Source: an uncultured Blautia sp.
GTDB lineage: Bacteria > Bacillota > Clostridia > Lachnospirales > Lachnospiraceae
Length of the DNA: 31,238 nucleotides
Reading direction: 5' to 3'
NCBI GenBank assembly: GCA_946629475.1
Contig: CAMOXX010000004.1
Location: 1-31,238 of the forward strand
Shown in pieces: positions 16,263 through 22,738 of this stretch. Every line of letters starts with the position of its first letter. Within the stretch, counting starts at the first letter, position 1. The notes below the pieces were generated by a model. The model made no database searches. It had not been told where the DNA came from and saw only the letters and a list, made by a program, of their open reading frames with translations. Made by a program: the position numbers and the translations under genes.

Positions 16263-17262
16263 AAAGATAAGAGAAATCCTGAAAGGGAAGCTCTTAGTGG
16301 CAGCAGTGCTCATATTATCTGCCGCGGCCGGGAGTATCTGTTCTGCGTCAGAACGGAAGGAAGGAGAAGAAGTCTCAATCATCACGGCGGTCGATCTGCG
16401 CAGCGCGGTCGCGTTCGCCTCTGACGGCGGCCATGAGGCTGTTCTGTCAGACTATACCGGGGATGACGCCACATTGTTTCTTGCGGAGAGTGCCGGAGAA
16501 GGGGCTGTTTATCTGAAAAACCGGAGCACCGGGCTTTATCTGGCACCGGAAAACAATTCCCCGGAGTCCGGCGTGAGGGCGGAAGAGAGAGCGTTTACGG
16601 GGGAGGATGCGCAGAAGTGGATTTTCGAGAGCCTTCCGGACGGACATTTTGTGGTAGCGTCAAAGCTGGGCACAGTGCTTGATCTGGCGGGCTCGGGGAC
16701 GGATGAGGGGACTGCGGTCCTTCTGTGCAGCAGGAACGGAGGCCTCAACCAGGAATGGGATCTGATCAGGAATGGAGAGATTCCGTCCGGAGCGGAGCTG
16801 GAACGTGGGACAAACATTACCGGAGCTGTGCCTTCCGGAAGATATATAATCACCAGCGGGCTGGATGATCATCTGATGCTCTGCACAGAGGAGGGCCCGA
16901 AAGATGGGAGCGGGCTTGAAATTGCGGACAGTTCCGCAAAAGGAATAAGAATCTTTCAGATCGCGGAACAGGAGGACGGAACCTGCAGCATTCTGGCAGA
17001 GGATGCTGACGGCCTGTCTCTGGATGTGCTGGATGCTTCCGCTGAGCCCGGAGCTGTGCTGCAGCTGCGATCCTATGATGGGACAATCGGACAGCGCTGG
17101 GAGATTATACCGGCCGAAGAATTTGGATATTATCAGATCCGCTCTGGTCTGGGGACAGTACTGGATGTGTATAAGGAGAGAAAAGTGAGCGGCACAAAGG
17201 TCGGAATGTTCTCCCCCACCGGCGGGAGAAACCAGATCTGGCGTCTGTTCCGGATCGGATAG
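16255..17262 (+). CDS. Secreted double ricin-type beta-trefoil lectin-like protein
   Basis: A 335-residue exported protein. A Sec-type N terminus (hydrophobic about 12-30, cleavage near CSAS/E) leads into six similar lobes, forming two trefoils at about 40-172 and 190-335. Four lobes end in the QxW signature of ricin-type lectins (QKW, QEW, QRW, QIW), and several contain a GTVLDL or GTVLDVY strand. No catalytic domain is attached. A Cys near residue 29 does not sit in a clear lipobox. The ATG overlaps the previous stop by 8 bp. Its fold is the same as that of the outer domain of the kinase encoded first in this operon. It probably binds the glycan made here, either as a surface adaptor or as a soluble competitor or partner for the kinase sensor (inference). 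Confidence 0.85.
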   Translation: MNRKIREILKGKLLVAAVLILSAAAGSICSASERKEGEEVSIITAVDLRSAVAFASDGGHEAVLSDYTGDDATLFLAESAGEGAVYLKNRSTGLYLAPENNSPESGVRAEERAFTGEDAQKWIFESLPDGHFVVASKLGTVLDLAGSGTDEGTAVLLCSRNGGLNQEWDLIRNGEIPSGAELERGTNITGAVPSGRYIITSGLDDHLMLCTEEGPKDGSGLEIADSSAKGIRIFQIAEQEDGTCSILAEDADGLSLDVLDASAEPGAVLQLRSYDGTIGQRWEIIPAEEFGYYQIRSGLGTVLDVYKERKVSGTKVGMFSPTGGRNQIWRLFRIG

Positions 17263-17271
17263 GAGGGCTCT

Positions 17272-18192
17272 ATGGTACCAAGACTTGCTGTCGTGATTCC
17301 CTGCTATAATGAAGAGGAAGCACTGCCGGTCAGCCTTCCGGTGTTCCTCAATGTGCTTGACGGCCTCAAAAAAGCCGGAGAGATCCGGCAGGACAGCTGT
17401 CTGCTTCTGGTTGATGACGGCAGTACGGACAGGACATGGAAATACATCGTGGACATTCATCTGCAGCACACAGAGATCCGGGGAATCCGTCTTTCACGCA
17501 ATTTCGGGCAGCAGAATGCTCTGTATGCCGGGATTATGAAAGCCCGGGAAAAATGTGATATTGCGGTTACGATAGATGCGGACCTCCAGGATGATATCGG
17601 TGTTCTGCCGGAGATGATGCGCCGCTACCGGATGGGAAATGAAATTGTCTATGGAGTGAGAAAAGAAAGAAAAGGAGATTCTCTGATAAAGAGAAGTACG
17701 GCAGAGTGGTATTATCGTGTTATGAAGCTTTTTGAGCCGGATACCATTCCGGGGCATGCGGATTTCCGGCTGATGAGCCGCAGGGTCATGGACCTTCTCT
17801 GCGAATACCGCGGGCAGGAGCTGTATCTTCGGGGGATCCTGCCGAACATGGGATTCCGCTCATCCGTAGTTTTTTATGATCGAAGAAAACGGGCGGCAGG
17901 GAGCAGCGGGTATTCGCCGGGCAAGATGGTTCATCTTGCGGTCAGCGGCCTGATGCGGAGCGGAGGGATGAAAAAGCTTTCGCTTCTGGCGCCGGCTGCT
18001 GCATTTGCTGTCCTGCTCATGGATTCCGTATTTCGGCTGATCGAAGGAGATCCCAAAAAGATGCCGGGATCCGGGGATATTCTGCTGCATGCAGTCTTCC
18101 TGGAACAGGCATTTTTGATCAGCATCGGGAATGTAATCCTGAAGGAGGTACAAAACGAACCCCGGTATATTGTGAGTGACGCGACGGATTGA
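17272..18192 (+). CDS. GtrB/DPM1-like polyprenyl-phosphate glycosyltransferase (GT2)
   Basis: A 306-residue GT2 enzyme that should transfer a sugar from a nucleotide donor to undecaprenyl phosphate at the inner face of the membrane. Evidence: VVIPCYNEEE at the start, VDDGSTD (47-53), the metal-binding D102-A-D104 with LQDD, the DFRLMSR segment, an Arg/Lys-rich GSSGYS segment typical of the family (about 203-218), and two C-terminal membrane helices (about 238-258 and 268-290). AGGAGGG precedes the ATG by a few nucleotides, and the gene begins 9 bp after the lectin gene. It is the last gene of the operon. Its lipid-linked product is the expected donor for the GT-C-like protein encoded two genes upstream, giving a pair that would decorate the glycan outside the cell. 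The sugar is unknown. Confidence 0.9.
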   Translation: MVPRLAVVIPCYNEEEALPVSLPVFLNVLDGLKKAGEIRQDSCLLLVDDGSTDRTWKYIVDIHLQHTEIRGIRLSRNFGQQNALYAGIMKAREKCDIAVTIDADLQDDIGVLPEMMRRYRMGNEIVYGVRKERKGDSLIKRSTAEWYYRVMKLFEPDTIPGHADFRLMSRRVMDLLCEYRGQELYLRGILPNMGFRSSVVFYDRRKRAAGSSGYSPGKMVHLAVSGLMRSGGMKKLSLLAPAAAFAVLLMDSVFRLIEGDPKKMPGSGDILLHAVFLEQAFLISIGNVILKEVQNEPRYIVSDATD

Positions 18193-18244
18193 CGTTCAAG
18201 TCCCGTTCACGAGATTTGGCGCGGGATTGCGCATCCACGCGGAG

Positions 18245-18285
18245 TGTTTATCTCAGTGGGAAATTGACGCCCACTGAGATAAACA
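18245..18285. repeat. Perfect 16-bp inverted repeat between the glycan operon and the next promoter
   Basis: TGTTTATCTCAGTGGG (18245-18260) and its exact reverse complement (18270-18285) are separated by 9 nt. Neither strand has a T-tract after the stem, so it does not look like a standard intrinsic terminator. The right arm ends one base before the -35 box at 18287. It could be a large operator, an RNA stem protecting the operon 3' end, or a small repeated element. Confidence 0.75.
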
Positions 18286-18286
18286 G

Positions 18287-18316
18287 TTGAAGGGAGCTTT
18301 GCAGGTGTGGTATACT
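18287..18316 (+). promoter_or_regulatory. Extended -10 promoter of the six-TM protein / proA / peptidase unit
   Basis: TTGAAG (18287-18292), an 18-bp spacer and TATACT (18311-18316), preceded by TGG to give an extended -10. Transcription would start near 18323, about 20 nt before the ATG at 18344. No further promoter or terminator is evident before 22019, so proA and the peptidase gene may depend on it. Confidence 0.65.
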
Positions 18317-18343
18317 TAGCCCTGAAGAAAGGGGGCACTGGAC

Positions 18344-19000
18344 ATGGCAGAGATGAGGGCAAAGGCAGAACCGAGGGAAAGGATCGATCCGGCAGCTGTA
18401 CGGATCAACCAGATGTTGACGGCGGGGATGATCGTGAGTACGGCGGCTGCGGCCATAATGCTTTTTGCCGGCGGATGGTACAGGGCGGACTGGCTGATCA
18501 TGCTGGGAATTGTTATACTGGCAGGCGCATTTGCGCGGGGATGCCTTATGCTTCCGGCGCACAGACCGGGCAAAAAACGAAGCAGACTATTGAAAGGGTT
18601 TCAAAAGTATCGCCTGTCAGGCATGATTCTTGCCTTTTTCTACCTTGCGATGCTTGTGTTTACCATTGTTAAACGAAAAGAAGGATTTTTCTATCCTCTT
18701 CCGGTTATGATTATCACAGTACTGTATGCAGTATTCAGGATTGCTGCGCTTGTCCTGGATATGAGGCTGTTCGCAAAGACGGAAGGACCCTATACGGCAG
18801 GCCTCAGGATCCTGGATCTGGAGGATGCGGTTTTGTCGGTCCTTCTGATTATTCACGTGATTGCAGCCGCACTCAGCGGAGCTTTTGTAGCGTCAGGATT
18901 CCTGTGGATTTTCACAGCGATAGTAAGTGTCCTTCTGCTGGCGGTATCGGCGTATATGGTGGTCTTTGCGGAGGGAGAGATTCGTTATTACAGCGCTTAA
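18344..19000 (+). CDS. Hypothetical six-helix membrane protein
   Basis: A 218-residue protein I do not recognise. Six hydrophobic helices are predicted at about 24-43, 48-68, 92-110, 117-138, 159-182 and 184-207, with positively charged loops (PAHRPGKKRSR near 71-81, VKRKEG near 109-114) that would face the cytoplasm. No catalytic motif is visible. A GGGGG stretch lies about 10 nt before the ATG; an in-frame ATG nine bases later is an alternative start. It has its own promoter, and the next gene, proA, starts 51 bp downstream. Between them ACAGCC (19001-19006) pairs with GGCTGT (19010-19015) across 3 nt, without a T-tract. A family link to uncharacterised Firmicutes membrane proteins is likely, but no function can be inferred. 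Confidence 0.75.
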   Translation: MAEMRAKAEPRERIDPAAVRINQMLTAGMIVSTAAAAIMLFAGGWYRADWLIMLGIVILAGAFARGCLMLPAHRPGKKRSRLLKGFQKYRLSGMILAFFYLAMLVFTIVKRKEGFFYPLPVMIITVLYAVFRIAALVLDMRLFAKTEGPYTAGLRILDLEDAVLSVLLIIHVIAAALSGAFVASGFLWIFTAIVSVLLLAVSAYMVVFAEGEIRYYSA

Positions 19001-19051
19001 ACAGCCCCCGGCTGTATATGCCGCACGGGCTTCCTGAAAGAGGAGCGAAAG

Positions 19052-20326
19052 ATGAACATTAGAGAAGAAGTAAGCAAAATGAAAAAGATATCTCCGATGA
19101 CAGCAGCACTTCCGCTGGAAACCCGGAATCATGCCCTTACCCTGATCCGTGACGGCCTGAATGCCGGGAAGGAGGAGATTTTTCAGGAAAACAAAAAAGA
19201 TCTCCTTGCTGCGGAGTCGGAGGGACTGCCGGCAGCGGTTATGAAAAGGCTGAAGTTTGACGAGGGAAAGCTTCGTGACGTGACAAAGGGGATCGATCAG
19301 CTGCTGGCCCTGCCGGATCCTCTGGGCAGAATTACCCTGAACCGGGAGCTCGACGAGGGACTGATTCTGCGGAGGGTGACCTGTCCGATCGGCGTGATCG
19401 GTGTGGTGTTTGAGGCGCGCCCGGATGCGCTGGTCCAGATTTCAACGCTCTGCATCAAGAGCGGAAACTGCGCTATTCTGAAGGGTGGCCGGGAAACGAC
19501 GTTTACAAACCGGGTCCTCTTCCGTATTATATACGATTGTCTGCTTGACGCCGGTTATCCGGAAAACTGCATGCTTCAGGCGGAGCAGCACAATGAGATC
19601 GATGAGCTGCTCCGGTGCGACGGACTGGTGGATCTGCTGATCCCGAGGGGATCCAACAGCTTTGTGCGCTATATCATGAACAATACGAGAATCCCCGTGA
19701 TGGGCCATGCCGACGGCATCTGCCATATCTATGTGGACGCGGATGCCGACCAGGAAAAGGCGCTCCGGATCATTGTGGACGCCAAGACCCAGTATACCGC
19801 TGCCTGCAATTCGGTAGAGACGCTGCTTGTCCACCGTTCTGCAGCAGAAACATTTCTGCCGCGGCTTGCCGAAACGCTGAAAAAGGAGGGCGTAAAGCTC
19901 CGCGGAACAAAAGAGGTGACGGATCTGATCGGCGGTGAAACGATCGGTGAGGACGGCTTTATCGAGTATCTTGACCTGATCGTGTCGGTGAAGCTGGTTT
20001 CTTCCCTCGATGAGGCGATCGAACATATCAACCGGTACGGTTCCCACCATACGGACTGCATCATCACGGAATCCCCGGACGCGGCGGAAAAATTTATGGA
20101 GCTGGTGGATTCGGCGGGCGTATACCAGAACTGCTCCACCAGATTTGCAGACGGCTTCCGCTATGGCTTCGGGGCCGAGGTCGGCATCAGCACCGGCAAG
20201 ATTCATGCCAGAGGGCCGGTGGGGCTGGACGGCCTTGTGACCGTTAAATACAGACTTTACGGCAATGGACAGATTGTGGGGGATTATGCCTCCGGAAAGA
20301 GCGAATTTCACTTCAGGGATCTTTAA
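19052..20326 (+). CDS. proA: Gamma-glutamyl phosphate reductase (glutamate-5-semialdehyde dehydrogenase)
   Basis: A 424-residue cytoplasmic enzyme of the aldehyde dehydrogenase superfamily that reduces gamma-glutamyl phosphate to glutamate-5-semialdehyde with NADPH, the second step of proline synthesis. Recognisable ProA segments are PIGVIGVVFEARPDA, the SGNCAILKGGRE nucleotide-binding region, the DLLIPRGSN segment, catalytic Cys252 in TAACNSVETLL, the YGSHHTDCI segment and VGLDGLVTVKY near the end. Length is normal for the family and the AGAGGAG ribosome site is good. The usual partner, proB (glutamate 5-kinase), is not adjacent; instead an M3 peptidase follows after 28 bp, which would link peptide breakdown and proline supply only by co-transcription. 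Confidence 0.97.
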   Translation: MNIREEVSKMKKISPMTAALPLETRNHALTLIRDGLNAGKEEIFQENKKDLLAAESEGLPAAVMKRLKFDEGKLRDVTKGIDQLLALPDPLGRITLNRELDEGLILRRVTCPIGVIGVVFEARPDALVQISTLCIKSGNCAILKGGRETTFTNRVLFRIIYDCLLDAGYPENCMLQAEQHNEIDELLRCDGLVDLLIPRGSNSFVRYIMNNTRIPVMGHADGICHIYVDADADQEKALRIIVDAKTQYTAACNSVETLLVHRSAAETFLPRLAETLKKEGVKLRGTKEVTDLIGGETIGEDGFIEYLDLIVSVKLVSSLDEAIEHINRYGSHHTDCIITESPDAAEKFMELVDSAGVYQNCSTRFADGFRYGFGAEVGISTGKIHARGPVGLDGLVTVKYRLYGNGQIVGDYASGKSEFHFRDL

Positions 20327-20354
20327 CAGTCCCGGAAAAACACAGGAGAACCAA

Positions 20355-22019
20355 ATGAAATTTTCGGAAATGCCTTATTCACGCGTGGATATTGAACAAC
20401 TGAAGAGCGATTTTGCCGGGCTGATGCAGGAACTGGATTCCGCAAAGAGCGGCGAGGAACAGTTTGAGGTTCACAAAAAGTACTACCGTATCACGGACCA
20501 TGCGTCGACACTGTTTACGATCGCCGAGATCCGGCAGAACATCGATGTGACGGATACGTTTTATAATGGAGAAAAGGAATACTACGATGAGGTCATGCCG
20601 GTGTACGAGAACCTCACCGTTGCCTACCAGAAAAAGCTCTATGAATCACCGTATCTTCCGTATCTGAAAGAGAAGATCGGACCGGTGGCTTTTAAGAACA
20701 TAGAGCTTGCCATGCGGTCGGTACGGCCGGAACTGGTGGAACTGATGCAGGAGGAGAACGCGCTTACTACCCGCTACAATAAGCTCACTGCGTCCGCGAA
20801 GATCCCCTGGGGGGATGAGGTGCTGAACCTTTCCCTGATGACGCCTTACCTTCACAATAAGGACCGCGCGGTCCGGAAGGAAGCATGGAAGAAATATGAA
20901 CAGTTCTTTTCGGAAAACCAGGAGGAGATCGAGGATATCTATGACCGGCTGGTCAGGAACCGCACGGCGCAGGCTGAAAAGCTGGGGTACGATAATTATC
21001 TTCCCCTTGGATACGACAGGATGCAGCGGAACTGCTACGACCGCCGGATGGTTGAGGAGTTCCGGAACCAGGTAAAGCGGGATCTGGTGCCTTTCGCGGA
21101 AAAACTGCATGAAACCCGCAGGATGAGGCTGAATCTGCCGTCCCTCTCCTACATCGATGAGGGCGTCTACTTCCTTCAGGGCAATCCCGCCCCCGCAGGC
21201 ACACCGGAGCAGATCCTCGAATCCGGAAGGAAAATGTACCGTGAGCTTTCTCCCGAGACGGGAGAGTTCATGGATTTCATGTGTGAGAATGAGCTCTTCG
21301 ATGTCCTGGGAAGGAAGACAAAGAAAACAGGCGGATATATGACCTATCTTCCGGACTACAATGCGCCGTTCATTTTTGCGAACTTCAACGGAACCAGCGG
21401 CGATGTGGACGTCATTACCCACGAGTGCGGACATGCCTTCCAGGGCTATCTTTCGGGGAAGGACCCGATCCGCGAACACGCGGACATCACGATGGAGACT
21501 GCGGAGACCCATTCCATGTCGATGGAGTTCTTTACGGAACCCTGGATGAAATATTTCTTCGGGGACCGCGCTTCCGACTATGTACAGATGCATTTTGAGG
21601 ACTCTGTCATCTTTGTGCCCTACGGCACCATGGTTGACGAGTTCCAGGATATTGTTTACAGCAATCCGGGCCTTTCTCCAAAAGAGCGAAACCAGGTGTG
21701 GCGTGATCTGGAGCGCCAGTACCGCCCGCATATGGACTATACCGGCAGCGCTTACTATGAGCAGGGAGCCTTCTGGCAGAAGCAGCACCATATTTTCAAC
21801 CATCCTCTGTACTATATCGATTACTGCATTGCCTCGGTGGACGCGCTTCAGTACAAAACCTGGATGGACCGGAACTACCGCGAGGCCTGGGAAAGCTATC
21901 TGAAGCTCTGCCGCCTGTCGGCTTCAAAATTCTTTACAGAGCTGCTTCCGGAAGCCGGCCTTGACAATCCGTTTGAGGACGGCTGTATCCGCCGTGTTAC
22001 GGCACGTCTGGAGAAATAA
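20355..22019 (+). CDS. M3 family oligoendopeptidase (PepF-like)
   Basis: A 554-residue cytoplasmic zinc peptidase that cuts short peptides. The metal site is His356-Glu357-x-x-His360 in THECGHAF, with Glu384 in the AETHSMSME segment as the expected third ligand (AEIASTFNE in relatives). A further conserved part is QGAFWQKQHHIF near the C terminus. Start ATG 20355 is chosen because AGGAG lies 6 nt before it and the protein then begins MKFSEMPYSR, as relatives do; an upstream in-frame codon at 20265 would overlap proA. It follows proA closely. A terminator starts 31 bp after its stop, inside the next gene. With the peptide-uptake operon nearby it could process imported oligopeptides (inference). 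Confidence 0.95.
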   Translation: MKFSEMPYSRVDIEQLKSDFAGLMQELDSAKSGEEQFEVHKKYYRITDHASTLFTIAEIRQNIDVTDTFYNGEKEYYDEVMPVYENLTVAYQKKLYESPYLPYLKEKIGPVAFKNIELAMRSVRPELVELMQEENALTTRYNKLTASAKIPWGDEVLNLSLMTPYLHNKDRAVRKEAWKKYEQFFSENQEEIEDIYDRLVRNRTAQAEKLGYDNYLPLGYDRMQRNCYDRRMVEEFRNQVKRDLVPFAEKLHETRRMRLNLPSLSYIDEGVYFLQGNPAPAGTPEQILESGRKMYRELSPETGEFMDFMCENELFDVLGRKTKKTGGYMTYLPDYNAPFIFANFNGTSGDVDVITHECGHAFQGYLSGKDPIREHADITMETAETHSMSMEFFTEPWMKYFFGDRASDYVQMHFEDSVIFVPYGTMVDEFQDIVYSNPGLSPKERNQVWRDLERQYRPHMDYTGSAYYEQGAFWQKQHHIFNHPLYYIDYCIASVDALQYKTWMDRNYREAWESYLKLCRLSASKFFTELLPEAGLDNPFEDGCIRRVTARLEK

Positions 22020-22022
22020 AAA

Positions 22023-22631
22023 ATGGAATACGGTGATAAAAAAACGAAAAAAAGCCCGCGCAGGTGGAAACACCTGGAGGGCTTTTCCCTTCGGGAGGAG
22101 GGACAGTACGCCTACAGTGGAAGCTATATGGCCTGCGAAACTGATGAAAATGTTTACCGGACAGTCTGCACCAGGATGCTCGCGGTCTCTGCCGCCGCTG
22201 CGGTTCTGCTGATCGCAGCGGGGTGCTTTCCACATACCGGGATGGAGGGAAATGTGTTTCTGCTGCTTCCCTATACGCTGTCACTTGGGGCTTCCCTTTT
22301 GCTGACCTGGTCTCTCTTCCAGATGAGAAGAAGCGGTACGGTCCTGCGGAAGTATCAGTATGAAAAGATTGTCTATGCGGTGAGCCGCCGGTCGGCGGAA
22401 GGGATTGCCGGAACGGGTGCAGGGCTCCTTGGCCTTGTCTTTTCGTTAGTCCGCGGGATACATGCAGGTTATGGTCCGGGGGCCTGGCTGCTTGCCGTTT
22501 CCTTTGCTGCATGCCTGCCGGGCTTTCTGTATATCTTCCGCAAAAAAAGTATATTTATATGGAAAGAGATACGTGAAAACGGCAAATCAGATAATAATAA
22601 TGATACAAACATGAGCAAAGTTGGAAAATGA
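22023..22631 (+). CDS. Hypothetical four-helix membrane protein
   Basis: A 202-residue protein I do not recognise. A basic start (residues 5-17) is followed by a hydrophilic segment containing EEGQYAYSGSY, helices at about 52-70, 78-99, 127-145 and 152-172, and a charged tail rich in Asn, Lys and Asp. The ATG lies 3 nt after the peptidase stop, with GGAG about 10 nt before it inside the peptidase gene. Codons 10-22 coincide with a strong intrinsic terminator hairpin, which is unusual. The next in-frame ATG is at 22128 but lacks a ribosome site at proper distance, and it would remove the tyrosine-rich segment that I think belongs to the family. Function unknown. Confidence 0.65.
   Translation: MEYGDKKTKKSPRRWKHLEGFSLREEGQYAYSGSYMACETDENVYRTVCTRMLAVSAAAAVLLIAAGCFPHTGMEGNVFLLLPYTLSLGASLLLTWSLFQMRRSGTVLRKYQYEKIVYAVSRRSAEGIAGTGAGLLGLVFSLVRGIHAGYGPGAWLLAVSFAACLPGFLYIFRKKSIFIWKEIRENGKSDNNNDTNMSKVGK
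22050..22086 (+). terminator. Intrinsic terminator overlapping the start of the next gene
   Basis: AAAAGCCC (22050-22057) pairs with GGGCTTTT (22079-22086). Inside it CAGGTG (22061-22066) pairs with CACCTG (22071-22076) around a GAAA tetraloop, with a small internal loop (GCG opposite GA). The rising arm is preceded by A runs and the falling arm ends in TTTT. It lies 31 bp after the M3 peptidase stop, where that operon should end, but within codons 10-22 of the following reading frame. Confidence 0.7.
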
Positions 22632-22650
22632 GAAAATTTGCCTGATAAAA

Positions 22651-22680
22651 TTGACATCTCTGCCTGTTCGATTGTATAAT
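22651..22680 (+). promoter_or_regulatory. Consensus promoter of the oligopeptide ABC operon
   Basis: Perfect TTGACA (22651-22656) and perfect TATAAT (22675-22680) with an 18-bp spacer. It lies 20 bp after the membrane-protein stop and 58 bp before the binding-protein ATG. Near the 5' end of the leader, GCCTG (22693-22697) pairs with CAGGC (22702-22706) around TATT, a small stem-loop that may stabilise the transcript. A strong promoter fits an abundant binding protein. Confidence 0.85.
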
Positions 22681-22738
22681 ATCCCCATTGAGGCCTGTAT
22701 TCAGGCATAATAAACACACTGGGATGGGAGGTCCACAT

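Noticed and set aside
18245..18290. The 16-bp inverted repeat as a standard intrinsic terminator
   Set aside because: No T-run follows on either strand and the base of the stem is A/T-rich; kept only as an unexplained repeat.
20265..20354. Upstream start for the M3 peptidase inside proA
   Set aside because: The ATG at 20355 has AGGAG at 6 nt and gives the family's usual N terminus; the extension is proA read in another frame.
20646..21803. A 385-codon minus-strand frame opposite the M3 peptidase
   Set aside because: Shadow of the peptidase gene; no motif or start signal.
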